Positions 25,717-34,847 of a stretch of 64,000 bases of DNA are shown piece by piece (position 1 is the stretch's first letter; every line of letters begins with the position of its first letter). Made by a program: the position numbers and the translations under genes. Below the pieces are notes generated by a model. The model had not been told where the DNA came from and made no database searches. It was given only the letters and a program-made list of their open reading frames with translations. The stretch comes from Streptomyces sp. Edi2 (GTDB lineage: Bacteria; Actinomycetota; Actinomycetes; Streptomycetales; Streptomycetaceae): the NCBI RefSeq assembly GCF_040253635.1, contig NZ_JBEJGX010000001.1, forward strand, positions 62,001-126,000. The letters are read 5' to 3'.

Positions 25717-26298
25717 CATGCCTTCGGCCGCTGACATAGCCGCGCGGCATCCTGGCACGGGCTGCCGGCGTGTCAACACTTGGGTTGTGGTTGCCCGTCC
25801 CCTATAGCGCCGTGGGCATCCGCCGGCGGGCCCGGCAGCTGGGCGCGGTCTACGACAATGGTCTGAAGCAGTGGGCGCACCCGGTGGAACAGTCGCGAAG
25901 AGACGTCCAGCGGCGGGTCCAGGTCTAGAGCCACGCTGGGGCGGAAATGCTGAGAGCGGAGTCAGAGCAAGAGGTACGTCGGTCACCTGCTGCCCGTTGC
26001 AAGGCGAGTCAGGTCGAACGAGTCGTCGACGCAGCCGACCGGCGACAGCCCGACAGTAGTGCCGTCACCGTCGATAGGAACTCACCGGGTGCCATTGGCC
26101 TGTTCATCCCGCCTGACGCGAGTAGCGGATGGCTGCCCGCCGCGCCCCGCCTCGATCACGCTGCCCCTTCGTGCCGCCTGCGTGCACACCGCTCGCATTG
26201 GAGCTGCGTCGCTGTTGTACTGATAGGGCACGGGCTCGATTGCCCTTGTAATGGCTCACACGTGAATTCATCTGGACACACTCCTTCACTAGTTAGAC
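25717..26298. other. gene-free stretch
   Basis: No frame with coding character or a ribosome binding site is seen over about 580 bases. Confidence 0.5.
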
Positions 26299-26652
26299 TT
26301 AGCGAGCACGGCGACGTCGTAGTTCGAAGACGTGAACCCAACCGGAATTTCGGTCGATGAGCTTGCGGGCGTAGAGCGACGTGAAGTTGTTATTGAGGCC
26401 GGGTACGCGATCGGGAATCTGCCAGCGGAGCGCTTCAAAGAGGGCCTTCACCCCGATGCGGGTCGCGCCAGCGGCGAGGCGTTCCTCCACAAGACGCTCC
26501 AAGGTTTCGTAGATCCAGGGATGTTGCTCGTCGAAAGCATGAAACTGATCCTCGATCGTGGCGGTGGCGGGCCTGCCGGTCGGGGTGGGGAGAGCTATGT
26601 CCAGTCCAGGAAGAAGTTCCTGCCGCTGGGCCTCGGCTATGGGGGTAAGCAT
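26299..26652 (-). CDS. phage/plasmid-type hypothetical protein
   Basis: 117-residue protein; ATG start with GAGAGGA upstream. The segment FDEQHPWIYETLERLVEERL, then GVKALFEALRWQI and NNNFTSLYARKLIDRNSGW, matches a small family that recurs in actinobacterial phages, prophages and plasmids and is of unknown function. The family's HP, LRW and LNNN positions are kept. It ends in a basic tail (ELRRRRAR), which would suit nucleic-acid binding. A box-type promoter lies about 380 bases upstream on the same strand. Confidence 0.75.
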   Translation of the reverse strand: MLTPIAEAQRQELLPGLDIALPTPTGRPATATIEDQFHAFDEQHPWIYETLERLVEERLAAGATRIGVKALFEALRWQIPDRVPGLNNNFTSLYARKLIDRNSGWVHVFELRRRRAR

Positions 26653-27028
26653 CGGGTTCCTCTCTGGAGTCCGGGTGGGGGTGACCAGTCGGCGCTGCCT
26701 GCCTGGCCTGAGCGCGCACCTCGATCAGGCGGTATTACAGAGAGCGGTGGGCGCGATGACGAAGGGTTGGGCGCGGAAGACGGAACGAGAGCTGGCCCGG
26801 TCCGCGTCGCGGCCCACCGGAGTGGGTGACGAGTCCACACCGGGCCGAGCCCTTGCTGTTCGCTCTGATCAGCATGCGGCGATCATGCGAGGGGCGGCCT
26901 GTGGACAGAGATGATCACTGGCCGCATGGCGAGGAAGACGCTGGCTCCCTGAGCGACATGATGGTGCGCTGCGCAGCAGCCGAACGAGGCCAGGACCGCC
27001 GACTCCGCGGCACATCGCCCCTGGCTTC

Positions 27029-27067
27029 GACACTTAAGATATTACCTCATTTGAGGTGGCGGAACAA
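27029..27067 (-). promoter_or_regulatory. TTAAGYGTC-box promoter
   Basis: Minus strand: -35 TTGTTC (27067-27062), 17-bp spacer, -10 TAATAT (27044-27039), then CTTAAGTGTC (27038-27029), one base different from the other copies. The spacer contains the palindrome ACCTCA-TT-TGAGGT (27044-27057). The first gene downstream on this strand starts at 26652, so the leader would be long or encode an unseen RNA. Confidence 0.55.
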
Positions 27068-27377
27068 ATCCCGTCGTGCTCCATGCACTTCGGCATCTCT
27101 CTCAGCCGGCCGCGCAAGGCCCCGCACCCCACGTCGGCTTGAGATGGCGGTCTAGGTGACGAGCGGGCGGGAGGAGGCCGGCCGAGACCTGTGCCGACTG
27201 CAGATTCGATCCCCGGGGTGCGACGGCGGAGCCATCGGCCGCGAACGACGAGGCGCATCGTAGAGCTGATCGGGAGCATGTGGAACTCCAGCAGTAGCCC
27301 GTCCGCGTGGTCTCCCGATCCGCAAATGCGGGCCTTACGGGGTAAATGGGCCGGGGTATCGAGCGTGGAGTGCCACG

Positions 27378-27878
27378 ATGTCGACCATGGAACTTGCTGG
27401 CCAACCCCTGACCGACGCCCGGCTACGCGCGGCCTTGGCCGCCCTGGGCGTAGCCAGCCCGGAGGATGTCGACGCCACCTTTCTGCTGGGTGCCCTGCTC
27501 GCCGCCGCGGAGTCAGCGGCCGGCACGGTGGATCGCACTCAGTTGGAGCAGCTGGAGACCGGCTTCACGGTGGCGCTGTTGGCCATCCATCGCGGTGACT
27601 CTGACCGTACCGGGCTGGCCTGGGCTCAGATGCTCGGTAGTCGCATCAACCGCACCGCACTGGAGCTCCGCGAGGCGGTGGCGGGAGATGCGGCGGACGT
27701 CGCCTCTGCGGCAGCAGCCGCACTGACCGGGGCCGGGGAACTTGTCGCCCTGGTCCACCAGCGCTCCGGTCGCCAGGAATTGGCGTCCGGCCTCGCAGCA
27801 GCTGGCGCCGGCATCGGCGACGCCGCCCAGCGCACCGCGGACTTGCGGCGTCTCATGGATGAACGAGGCATGCTGTAG
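27378..27878 (+). CDS. hypothetical helical protein
   Basis: 166-residue, almost entirely helical Ala-rich protein starting at ATG 27378 with GGAG seven bases upstream. There are no Cys or membrane helices. Repeated ALxxA patterns suggest a helical bundle (DATFLLGALLAAAESAAG, GFTVALLAIHRG). Its composition recalls the Ala-rich proteins encoded at 1083-1634 and 2056-2421. Function unknown. Confidence 0.65.
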   Translation: MSTMELAGQPLTDARLRAALAALGVASPEDVDATFLLGALLAAAESAAGTVDRTQLEQLETGFTVALLAIHRGDSDRTGLAWAQMLGSRINRTALELREAVAGDAADVASAAAAALTGAGELVALVHQRSGRQELASGLAAAGAGIGDAAQRTADLRRLMDERGML

Positions 27879-27991
27879 GCCGTCGCCCAGACTCAACCAA
27901 GCAGGCCCGCAACGGCTTGCCTCACAGCCTCAGATGTTGGAAAGCGATCCGGATCCAGTGGCTTGCTCGCACGCTGGGAGCCTCAGGCTCT

Positions 27992-28318
27992 CTAACGAAC
28001 GCGGCGCTGGTGGATCCGGGGCATCAGCCGGTCGAGGAGCTTGTCCGCGAGCCGTCCAGCAGAGCCGTCGTCCTGAGTGGCTATGCCTTCGAGGAGATCG
28101 CATAGTGCGCGCCCTTCACTCTTGGACACCTCGAAGCTATGGGGATCGTGCGTATCCAAGGCATCGGAATGCCTCTGCCACCTCGGGTTGTCTCCGAGAG
28201 CGAAATCGTCGCCGGCATTGGCATAGCCACCACGTATGTTCCCGGCCTGCACCAGATGCCCAACGGTCCCGCCGCTGACCACGTTGATTACATCGGGCGT
28301 GCTGTCGTATCGCCCCAT
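27992..28318 (-). CDS. small protein with N-terminal RHIM-like amyloid motif
   Basis: 108-residue protein; ATG start with GAGGTGGAAG three bases upstream. Residues 9-29 (DVINVVSGGTVGHLVQAGN) match the pattern of the short amyloid signalling motifs found in actinobacterial NLR-type and effector proteins, with a VQAG core like the RHIM tetrad and flanking Gly and Asn residues. The rest is polar, with a C-terminal helix (RALCDLLEGIATQD, LADKLLDRLMP). In known systems such motifs let a sensor pass its folded state to an effector. No NLR gene is seen in the window, so a role in programmed death or defence is only a suggestion. Confidence 0.65.
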   Translation of the reverse strand: MGRYDSTPDVINVVSGGTVGHLVQAGNIRGGYANAGDDFALGDNPRWQRHSDALDTHDPHSFEVSKSEGRALCDLLEGIATQDDGSAGRLADKLLDRLMPRIHQRRVR

Positions 28319-29015
28319 ATCTTCCACCTCTTTCTCGTGTCGCACATACGTTTGGGCGTTTGGCTTCGATCATGCCCGCGTGGTGATCCGTTTGGAAGGC
28401 TGGTCGCCCTGGCGGCCATAACGGGACAACTGCAGTGAGGTGGCCGCTACAAGGGGCGCGGGTGGCTGATTCCCAGAGACGGCTGCGAGGCGGATCGGAC
28501 GCCGTGGAGGATCTCCTGCGGTCTGGGATCTCGTACTGGCGACACGGGCGGCGCCTCCGGGCGCGCAAGTGGCCCTGGAGCAGCGGCGTGCACGCAGGGC
28601 ATCGCACCAGTTCGCCCGTCCGCCTAGCAGCGACGAGTTGCGTGGCATGAGGTCGGCTGTGTGCCCGGGCGCGATCGCTGGACAAACCCAGCGTCATTGA
28701 ACTGCTGGATCATCTGCACCCGGGCGTGAGGCGTAGCGTGCTGCGTCTGAATCGGCTTGCGGTCGGAGAGGACGAGAGTTCTGGGCGAGCACCTTCAGCA
28801 CCGTGAGCGGCTCGGCGGGAACGACATCCGCTTCCTCCCCGTGGGTCGCCGCCGGCGATCCGTATCCCCGACGCCGCGTCATCGGCCACGCGGCGCATGC
28901 GGGAAGCCGTGGGTTCTCACATGTGGAAGCCTGTCGAGGAAATTGGCTGGCGCCGCCGGCGGAGAGGTCCTGTGGTGCGCACAGGTGCCGGGGGTGACCG
29001 CCGCAGAAGTCTCTC
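28319..29015. other. intergenic region without a supported gene
   Basis: About 700 bases. The frames on both strands lack ribosome binding sites and coding-like composition. Confidence 0.45.
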
Positions 29016-29675
29016 CTACTGCTGTTCTGCCTTTGCGGCTTCGTCGGCGGCGGTAGCAGTTGGCCGCTTCCCGGCTTGCACCTGTTCCAGGCGCTTCAGG
29101 GTGGCGGCGAGCATGTCGTGGGCGCTGGTGGCGTCGCCCCCGGAGTCCTCGATCTTCACTTCAATGTTGACGGTACCTGAGCGGGTGTAGGCGTATACGC
29201 TTCCGCTCTTGTTCTTGAGGAGGAACGCCGATTCCTCCCCCACCTTCGCCTTTGTCCCTTCATCCGTCAGGCCCGAGCGGTGCGTCCAGGCCGTGTAGGC
29301 GCTCTTCGCGTTCTCGCTGGTGTTGAACTGGCAGATGTTCAGGGACATCTTCCTCGAGCGGGATGACCCGTTGTAGAAGTATTCGGTGTCGCCGCCTACC
29401 TTCCAGCCGCGCGGGGATTCGCCTTCTGTGTGGCTGCAGTCGTCGGCGGTACCCGGCCGCCCCTTGCCCAGGTCGCTGAGCTCGTAGCCGGCGGGAGCCT
29501 CGCCACGTTCAGGGATAGCTTGGGTGATCTCGCCTTGGCTGAACTGCTTGGTGAGGGGCTGGTCCGCGTCGTCCTTGTCGGTGCTGGCTCCCGGGCTGCT
29601 CGAGGAGCAGGCGCTGAGGGCAAGAGCGGCCAGCAGGAGGGCGGGGACGGCGATACGACTGCGTGTCATGGACAC
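29016..29675 (-). CDS. secreted lipoprotein of unknown function
   Basis: 219-residue lipoprotein. The signal peptide has a basic start (MTRSRIA), a hydrophobic core (VPALLLAALAL) and a lipobox LSAC, so it should be lipid-anchored outside the membrane. A Ser/Asp-rich linker follows. The mature domain has two Cys (DDCSH and NICQF) that could form a disulfide, and a beta-rich region (SVYAYTRSGTVNIEVKI). The C-terminal tail is Ala/Glu-rich. GTG 29675 has GGAAGG seven bases upstream; ATG 29669 is an alternative. No operon partner. Confidence 0.85.
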   Translation of the reverse strand: MSMTRSRIAVPALLLAALALSACSSSSPGASTDKDDADQPLTKQFSQGEITQAIPERGEAPAGYELSDLGKGRPGTADDCSHTEGESPRGWKVGGDTEYFYNGSSRSRKMSLNICQFNTSENAKSAYTAWTHRSGLTDEGTKAKVGEESAFLLKNKSGSVYAYTRSGTVNIEVKIEDSGGDATSAHDMLAATLKRLEQVQAGKRPTATAADEAAKAEQQ

Positions 29676-29748
29676 AGACTAACCTTCCGGAGATCAGGGT
29701 TCGGGGCGGGATTGGCTGAAATCACTGGGTAGTTGAGCGTTTTCCCTC

Positions 29749-29787
29749 AGGTCACCTTCGGCAGCGGCTTGCTGCCGAAGGTGACCT
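29749..29787 (-). terminator. strong hairpin terminator
   Basis: Perfect 17-bp arms (29749-29765 and 29771-29787) with a 5-base loop. It lies about 100 bases after the stop of the RING/TerD-like gene and 75 bases before the lipoprotein start, so it separates these two minus-strand genes. Confidence 0.85.
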
Positions 29788-29886
29788 CTCCAGCTCGCCC
29801 CTATGGGAATTTGCGGGGCGGCGCTGGACGCGCGGAACTTCGGCCGGCGTGGCCGACGCGTGGCGCCACACTCGCCGCAGGCTCGA

Positions 29887-32478
29887 CTAGGCCAGGGAAT
29901 TGATGAGATCTGACGCAGTCAGGAGGTTGACCATGTCAGCATCTAGGCCAGCCGGGTACAGGGCGAAGACCTCGCTGCCGGGCGAAAGGTCGAAGTCTCC
30001 GCGCAGGACGTACGCCAGCTGCGCCTTGTGGAGCTGGACGTCGGCGACGCTGTCGACAGCCGGGGTGCCAATCCGGGCCGCGAAGGTGGCCACGTTCTCA
30101 TCCGTGTGTCGCTGGTAGACGCTCACGGATTCGTCGGTGTGCCGGCGGATAACGGTGCTCGCGCGGCCCGCAGCGTGCCAGTTGGCCAGTTCGCCGAGGC
30201 CAATGCGTGCACCTGAGGTGAACAGGCCCGTAAGCCCCGAGCCGAGGGTGGCCAGGGCGTCGACGTGGCGGTGTACCGCGTGGTTGGTTCCAGTGACGCC
30301 CTGGACGACGTCGAGCCATCGCATGGTGCGGCCAGAGACGTCGATGATCATGGGCACGCTGGCGCGGGCGCGGCCGGTGAGGTCGAAGCGCTGCTCGACC
30401 TGTCGGGGCTCGAAGACGTCCCCGGCCTCGCCATCGTCGTCACGGACCATGAGTCCCGCGAACGCTTCGGCGAGGTCGTCGAAGGCGACGTTGTTGTACG
30501 AGAAAACACTGGCAACGACGTAACGGACGCCTGCGGCGGCCAGCTTGTCCAGGTCGAGGTCGACGAACTCGCTGGCACCCCGAGGGGCCGGGGCGCTCGT
30601 CAGGTCGCCCGAGTGGACAGCCGCGTCGCGCATGTAGCGCAGGCAGGTGTAGTCGCAGGTTCCGATGTGGCCCCATTCTGCGCTGAACATGGCGATCGAC
30701 AGGTCCAGGTCCGTACGGCCAGAGGCGTCGCTCTCCATCCAGTGCAGGAAGAGGCGTGCCGTCCGGCCGGCGGGGACCGGCAGCTCGGTGCCGCGCGGGA
30801 GGGTTACGAGGGCTCGGGAGGCGGTGCGTTCCGCGAACGGCGCGATCACGCCGTCAAGGGCGGCGTCGATGACCGCGGTGTCCACCGGCTTCAGCGCGGA
30901 GGTGCGGCGCAGGACTTCGCCGGTCATGGTGTCGACCGCGCGGTCGACCACGTCGGCGGGCAGCGGCGTTCGCTTGTCCTCGACGATGTGGGCCTTTGCA
31001 TTGCCGCCCTTGGGAAAGTAGACGCGCTCACGGTGCCGGCGGGCACGGGTGCGTATCTGGCCGAGTGCCGACAGCAGGACGGCCGGGGACACCTGCGGAA
31101 CAGCCTGTTCCACCGCGGACAGGACGATGTCCGCCCCGTGCCGGTCCGCCAGGCGCAGTAGGTGGTCGAGGCGGCGCAGCAGCTCTCCGGGGCGCTGCGC
31201 GAGCAGCGCCACGGCCGCAGTGCTGTCCCTGTCGGCCAACGCGGCCTCCACCTTCGAGGACCACAGCGGGATGGTGATCTTCGCGTCGGATGCGGTGACG
31301 GTCGGCAGTGTCTGTGCGGTGGTGCGCAGTCGCTGCGAGAGGCCGTCCCCGGTGAGGCGGAAGTTCCGCAGTGTCGCGATGGCGAGGGCTGCTCGCGGGT
31401 AGCGGGCCGCGTATTCGAAGGGGTGTAGGCGTTCGGCGGCGTGCTTCCATGCCTTCGCGTGCCGGCGCATGTCCTCGGCCATCAGGGTCGGGGCCAAGTC
31501 ATCTAGGACCGCGAGGAGCGCGCGCCGCAGTGGGCGCGGGACTGCGGCGAACCGCGGCACGGTCACCAGGCCGGCGTCTCCGCCGGAGCGCACCACGAGC
31601 AGGCGCAGCACGTCGGTCGCCGTGGTGAGTTGGGCGGAGGCCGTGGGCAGCGTCACCTCGTAGGCGGTGGGATCCGCAAGTAGCCAGGCCAGTACGAGGG
31701 CCTTGGTTTCACGGCCCGGGATTGCCTCGGGCAGCCAGGCCGGCGCTTCGGATCGGTCGCGGGTTTCCAGCAGGACGGCCAGGTCGTCGGCGTCCTGTGG
31801 GCTCAGCGCGGTGGTCCGGGCGATGAGGGCACCCAGTTCGTGTGCGGCGTGGCTGGAGCGGGCAGTGAGATCGCCGCCGTGGAACAGGAGGCGCAGGCGG
31901 GCAGGCAGAGCACGGCTGGGCCGAGGCGCCCGCCGTGCACGCTGGGGGCGCAGGAACGGTTCGTCGACGTCGAGCTGGCGGTGGCAGATCGGGCAGGCAG
32001 AGAAGTCAGTGCCGTCGAAGCAGGTGCGGCACACGAGGTGAGCACACGGGGAGACCGCGTGCACGGTGCCGTCGGCGCCGCACAGCACGCAGGGTTGCTG
32101 CGGAGTCTGAACGAGGATCGTCAGCACGCGTTCGACATAGAAGGCGAGCGTGTCCTTGGGGGTGCTCTCCGGGAAGCCGCGGAACAGCGGGGTGTGGTCG
32201 CGGTCTGCGCCGAGAGCGTGGTCGATGTCGGCCAGGAGTGCGCGGCCCTGAGCGGTGAGAGCGTGGGTGTCCAGGCCGGCCAGGGCCTTGCTAAGTCCAG
32301 CCGACAGCAGGTAGCCGCGCTCCAGGAGATCGGCTTCCAGCAGCGCGACGCCGGCCTGAGCCTCCAGGCCGGGCTTGCCGGCTGGAGCGGGCAGGTAGAC
32401 GGCGCCGCGACGAGACAGCAGAACCGCGGAGAGGCTGCGGTGGCTGTGCGTGGTGGTGGGGATGGACGTGGTCGTCAT
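29887..32478 (-). CDS. RING-finger protein with TerD-like domain (SCO0854/MXAN_6230 type)
   Basis: 863-residue protein; ATG start with GAGAGGAA five bases upstream. A true RING-HC finger lies at residues 130-165: Cys130, Cys133, Cys145, His147, Cys150, Cys153, Cys162 and Cys165, with the usual CPIC end. The middle is helical. Residues about 600-790 resemble a TerD-type domain (DLDLSIAMFSAEW, VHSGDLTSAPAP, FVDLDLDKL, FEPRQVEQRFDL). This matches the family NCBI names MXAN_6230/SCO0854 RING-domain proteins. RING domains usually recruit ubiquitin-type enzymes; none is seen here, so the zinc module may serve protein binding. TerD-like domains bind calcium and act in stress or phage resistance. Confidence 0.88.
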   Translation of the reverse strand: MTTTSIPTTTHSHRSLSAVLLSRRGAVYLPAPAGKPGLEAQAGVALLEADLLERGYLLSAGLSKALAGLDTHALTAQGRALLADIDHALGADRDHTPLFRGFPESTPKDTLAFYVERVLTILVQTPQQPCVLCGADGTVHAVSPCAHLVCRTCFDGTDFSACPICHRQLDVDEPFLRPQRARRAPRPSRALPARLRLLFHGGDLTARSSHAAHELGALIARTTALSPQDADDLAVLLETRDRSEAPAWLPEAIPGRETKALVLAWLLADPTAYEVTLPTASAQLTTATDVLRLLVVRSGGDAGLVTVPRFAAVPRPLRRALLAVLDDLAPTLMAEDMRRHAKAWKHAAERLHPFEYAARYPRAALAIATLRNFRLTGDGLSQRLRTTAQTLPTVTASDAKITIPLWSSKVEAALADRDSTAAVALLAQRPGELLRRLDHLLRLADRHGADIVLSAVEQAVPQVSPAVLLSALGQIRTRARRHRERVYFPKGGNAKAHIVEDKRTPLPADVVDRAVDTMTGEVLRRTSALKPVDTAVIDAALDGVIAPFAERTASRALVTLPRGTELPVPAGRTARLFLHWMESDASGRTDLDLSIAMFSAEWGHIGTCDYTCLRYMRDAAVHSGDLTSAPAPRGASEFVDLDLDKLAAAGVRYVVASVFSYNNVAFDDLAEAFAGLMVRDDDGEAGDVFEPRQVEQRFDLTGRARASVPMIIDVSGRTMRWLDVVQGVTGTNHAVHRHVDALATLGSGLTGLFTSGARIGLGELANWHAAGRASTVIRRHTDESVSVYQRHTDENVATFAARIGTPAVDSVADVQLHKAQLAYVLRGDFDLSPGSEVFALYPAGLDADMVNLLTASDLINSLA

Positions 32479-32938
32479 TGCCGTTCCTCTCTGCCCGGTA
32501 GTGCCCGGCGCAGCACGTTGCTGGTCAGGAAAGCTGTTTTGCAGGCGTTCACGTCGCCGATAGGGGAAGTGAACGCCTTCTGGCCTGTCCTGGAGAGAGG
32601 GGAAGGCGGTCGCTTCAGTGCCGTACGGGGCGCGGACAGCATCCAGCTCAAAGCCAACGCGCCGCCGCTGCGGCGTGGTTGGGGCGTACAGGCTCAGGGG
32701 TCCCTGCATGGTGGGCAGCTGGTTTTGATCACCCTGAGGTCTGCGGACCGGCTGACTGTCAGGTGCGGGGGCGGGAAGTGAGCGCGCTGGATTCTTTTAC
32801 CAGAGAGTTGAGAAGGAAGCACGCTGGAGCCGCCCCGCGGGCCTGACGGTACAAGCTGCGGTTCGCGAACGCATTGGAATTGTGGTTGCCGGCGGCGTCA
32901 CCACTGGCACCATTCGGTTCGGAGTGGATCTGACGGCA

Positions 32939-33000
32939 GTTCCGTTCCAACGGAACCCGAATTTACTTACATTCCGGCCCCTTGTCAAATCTTCAGCGTC
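32939..33000 (-). promoter_or_regulatory. box-type promoter with downstream palindrome
   Basis: Minus strand: box GACGCTGAAGAT (33000-32989), -35 TTGACA (32988-32983), 17-bp spacer, -10 TAAATT (32965-32960). Just downstream is a perfect palindrome, GTTCCGTT-CC-AACGGAAC (32939-32956), well placed for a repressor. It drives the RING/TerD-like gene, whose start is about 480 bases further on. Confidence 0.7.
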
Positions 33001-33013
33001 GCCGGGTGTCGCC

Positions 33014-33715
33014 TTAGTTGGCAGAGGTGGCGGGTGTGACACAGGCCGGGTGGCCCCATCCTGCAGGGTCCTTCGCAATCAACTCTCCCCGGCGGTACGG
33101 CTTCCCGCAGCGGCAGCGACCGGAGAACCTCGCTGTGGAGGCCCCTCTCCTTCCCCGCGCTGCGCGTCGGCGAGACGATCCAGCACGGTCCGGTCCCCTG
33201 CCTCTGGACTGAGCGCCTCGCCCGCTCTGGGGCGCCGGCGGGGCTGCACTGAGAGATGTTCCGGCCGGCCGCTGGGTACGGGCCGCCTGACTTGCGGCCC
33301 TGTCCGCAGCGGCGTTGTACGGATCGCCACCAGCCTGATGGGCCCGCACGTGTACGAGTGTGACATCGCGGCCGTTGAGCAACTCGTCGATGCGCGCTAC
33401 GAGGTCGCGGTTGGCAACGGGAGCTCCCGCGGAGGTCTTCCAGCCTCTTCGGCGCCACCCGGGCAACCAGGTGGTAGCAGCGTTCATCGCGTACTGGGAG
33501 TCCATACGTATTTCGAGCGGAACGGACAGGTCGGTGGACTCCAGCAATCGCAGCAGAGCCGTCAGTTCGGCCGCATTGTTGGTCGCGGTACCCAGCGGGC
33601 CGGACTCCCAGCGGTTTACGGTCCCGTCGGGCCCTGCGATTACCCAAGCCCAGGCCGCGGGACCAGGGTTTCCTTTCGATGCGCCGTCGCAGGCAGCGAT
33701 GATCCGTTGCGTCAT
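33014..33715 (-). CDS. ribonuclease HI with Cys-containing tail
   Basis: 233-residue protein. Residues 1-145 are RNase HI with all catalytic acids: Asp10 in ACDGASKGNPG, Glu50 in NNAAELTALL, Asp72 in RMDSQYA and the Asp in AAADRAAS. It degrades RNA in RNA-DNA hybrids. The extra C-terminus is a basic Arg/Ser/Gly linker and then GRCRCGKPYRRGEL ending WGHPAC, a short Cys motif that may bind zinc or nucleic acid and is unusual for the family. It is transcribed after the membrane-protein gene, 18 bases away. On a plasmid it could remove primers or R-loops. Confidence 0.9.
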   Translation of the reverse strand: MTQRIIAACDGASKGNPGPAAWAWVIAGPDGTVNRWESGPLGTATNNAAELTALLRLLESTDLSVPLEIRMDSQYAMNAATTWLPGWRRRGWKTSAGAPVANRDLVARIDELLNGRDVTLVHVRAHQAGGDPYNAAADRAASQAARTQRPAGTSLSAAPPAPQSGRGAQSRGRGPDRAGSSRRRAARGRRGASTARFSGRCRCGKPYRRGELIAKDPAGWGHPACVTPATSAN

Positions 33716-33733
33716 GCTCGCTCTTCCAGGAGG

Positions 33734-34405
33734 TCAGTTCAGGTGGGCGTCGCCGTGGCTCAGGCGATAGGGCGCGTGTGTGGAGTGGGCTTGATGGAGG
33801 TGGAGTTCGATCCGAGTGTTCTCCGGGCGGATGAGGTCGCGGACATGGAGGGGAGGTTGACGTAGCCGTAGCCCGCGCAATGCCGCGGCCGAGCATCCGG
33901 TCAAGGCGAGCAAAGTGACGCCTGCCGCGACTGTTTGGCCGTCGGCGGGCGTTCCCATCCAGGCCATGGCCACGGTGGCTGCGCCCCACAAGAGCCAGAG
34001 CACGCGGGCTGCAGTGCTGCGACAGACGGCAAGAAGGAAGGAAACCAGGCCCAGAATTTCCCAGAAGGCATAGGCGGCGCCGCCTGTGAGCGGTAGGCCG
34101 GCCGAGTCAGTGTGGGCGAACAGGTAATGCCTGACTGGCGTCGTCACGGTGGCCAGCAATCCAGTGTGGCTGTTGCCGGTGATGGTGCTGATCCAGCCGA
34201 CGACCAGGCCGAAGCAGGCGTAGAGCACCACGATCGGAGCGAGTGCGGCAACAACCTTGAGTGCGCGGATGCCGACGCCCGGGGCGGCGTAGCTGATGGA
34301 CTTCGCGGCCCCAGCGAGCCAGCTATCGTGCCAGCGATCTCGGAAGTGCTGACGACGGATGGCCGTCTGGCCGCTGCGGGGCGGGGATGTCGAAGTGTTG
34401 TGCAT
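33734..34405 (-). CDS. multi-pass membrane protein
   Basis: 223-residue integral membrane protein of unknown function. ATG start with GAGGGG seven bases upstream. The N-terminal 35 residues are basic and polar. Hydrophobic segments lie at about 47-72, 108-128, 132-150 and 155-175. The C-terminal 45 residues are polar and His-rich (ELHLHQAHSTHAPYRLSH). Proteins of this shape are frequent in actinobacterial conjugative elements next to transfer genes, but no Tra gene is visible here. It forms an operon with RNase HI. Confidence 0.7.
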   Translation of the reverse strand: MHNTSTSPPRSGQTAIRRQHFRDRWHDSWLAGAAKSISYAAPGVGIRALKVVAALAPIVVLYACFGLVVGWISTITGNSHTGLLATVTTPVRHYLFAHTDSAGLPLTGGAAYAFWEILGLVSFLLAVCRSTAARVLWLLWGAATVAMAWMGTPADGQTVAAGVTLLALTGCSAAALRGLRLRQPPLHVRDLIRPENTRIELHLHQAHSTHAPYRLSHGDAHLN

Positions 34406-34755
34406 CGGGACCCCTCAGACGATGGGTGAGCAAGCAGTGAGGCTCTCTGGTGCGGCGGTGCGGTCATTGCCGGTGGGTGGCACTGACGACTGCCGCCTGT
34501 ACGAATTCGAGAGCCTAGAAGGCTGGTCCTGTGGACAGGCGCCAGTCAGCCGGCACAACGACCGGGAAGCCTGCGCCATCTGATAACAGAGGACGGGTGG
34601 CAAATCAGCACGGGGCAAATGTTGCTGCCCATGCCCCGCCGGCCTTGCGCAGAGCCGTCAGTTGCGGTCAACCGCGCCGGGCGCTTGCCGATTGCCCCCG
34701 TGACGCCTGCTTGCCACCCGCGTCCCGCCGCGTGACCCGCCCGACCGAACGACAC

Positions 34756-34797
34756 TGACGCTTAACATTTGCCTTCAGGTACTTTTTTGCGTAAAAT
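34756..34797 (+). promoter_or_regulatory. TTAAGCGTC-box promoter
   Basis: Plus strand: box TGACGCTTAA (34756-34765), -35 TTGCCT (34769-34774), 17-bp spacer, -10 TAAAAT (34792-34797). It lies 50 bases before the TTG start at 34848. Confidence 0.7.
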
Positions 34798-34847
34798 AGA
34801 CATGTCGGCGACGGTCGACACTCCCCCGATCGAGCCAAGGAGGTTGC

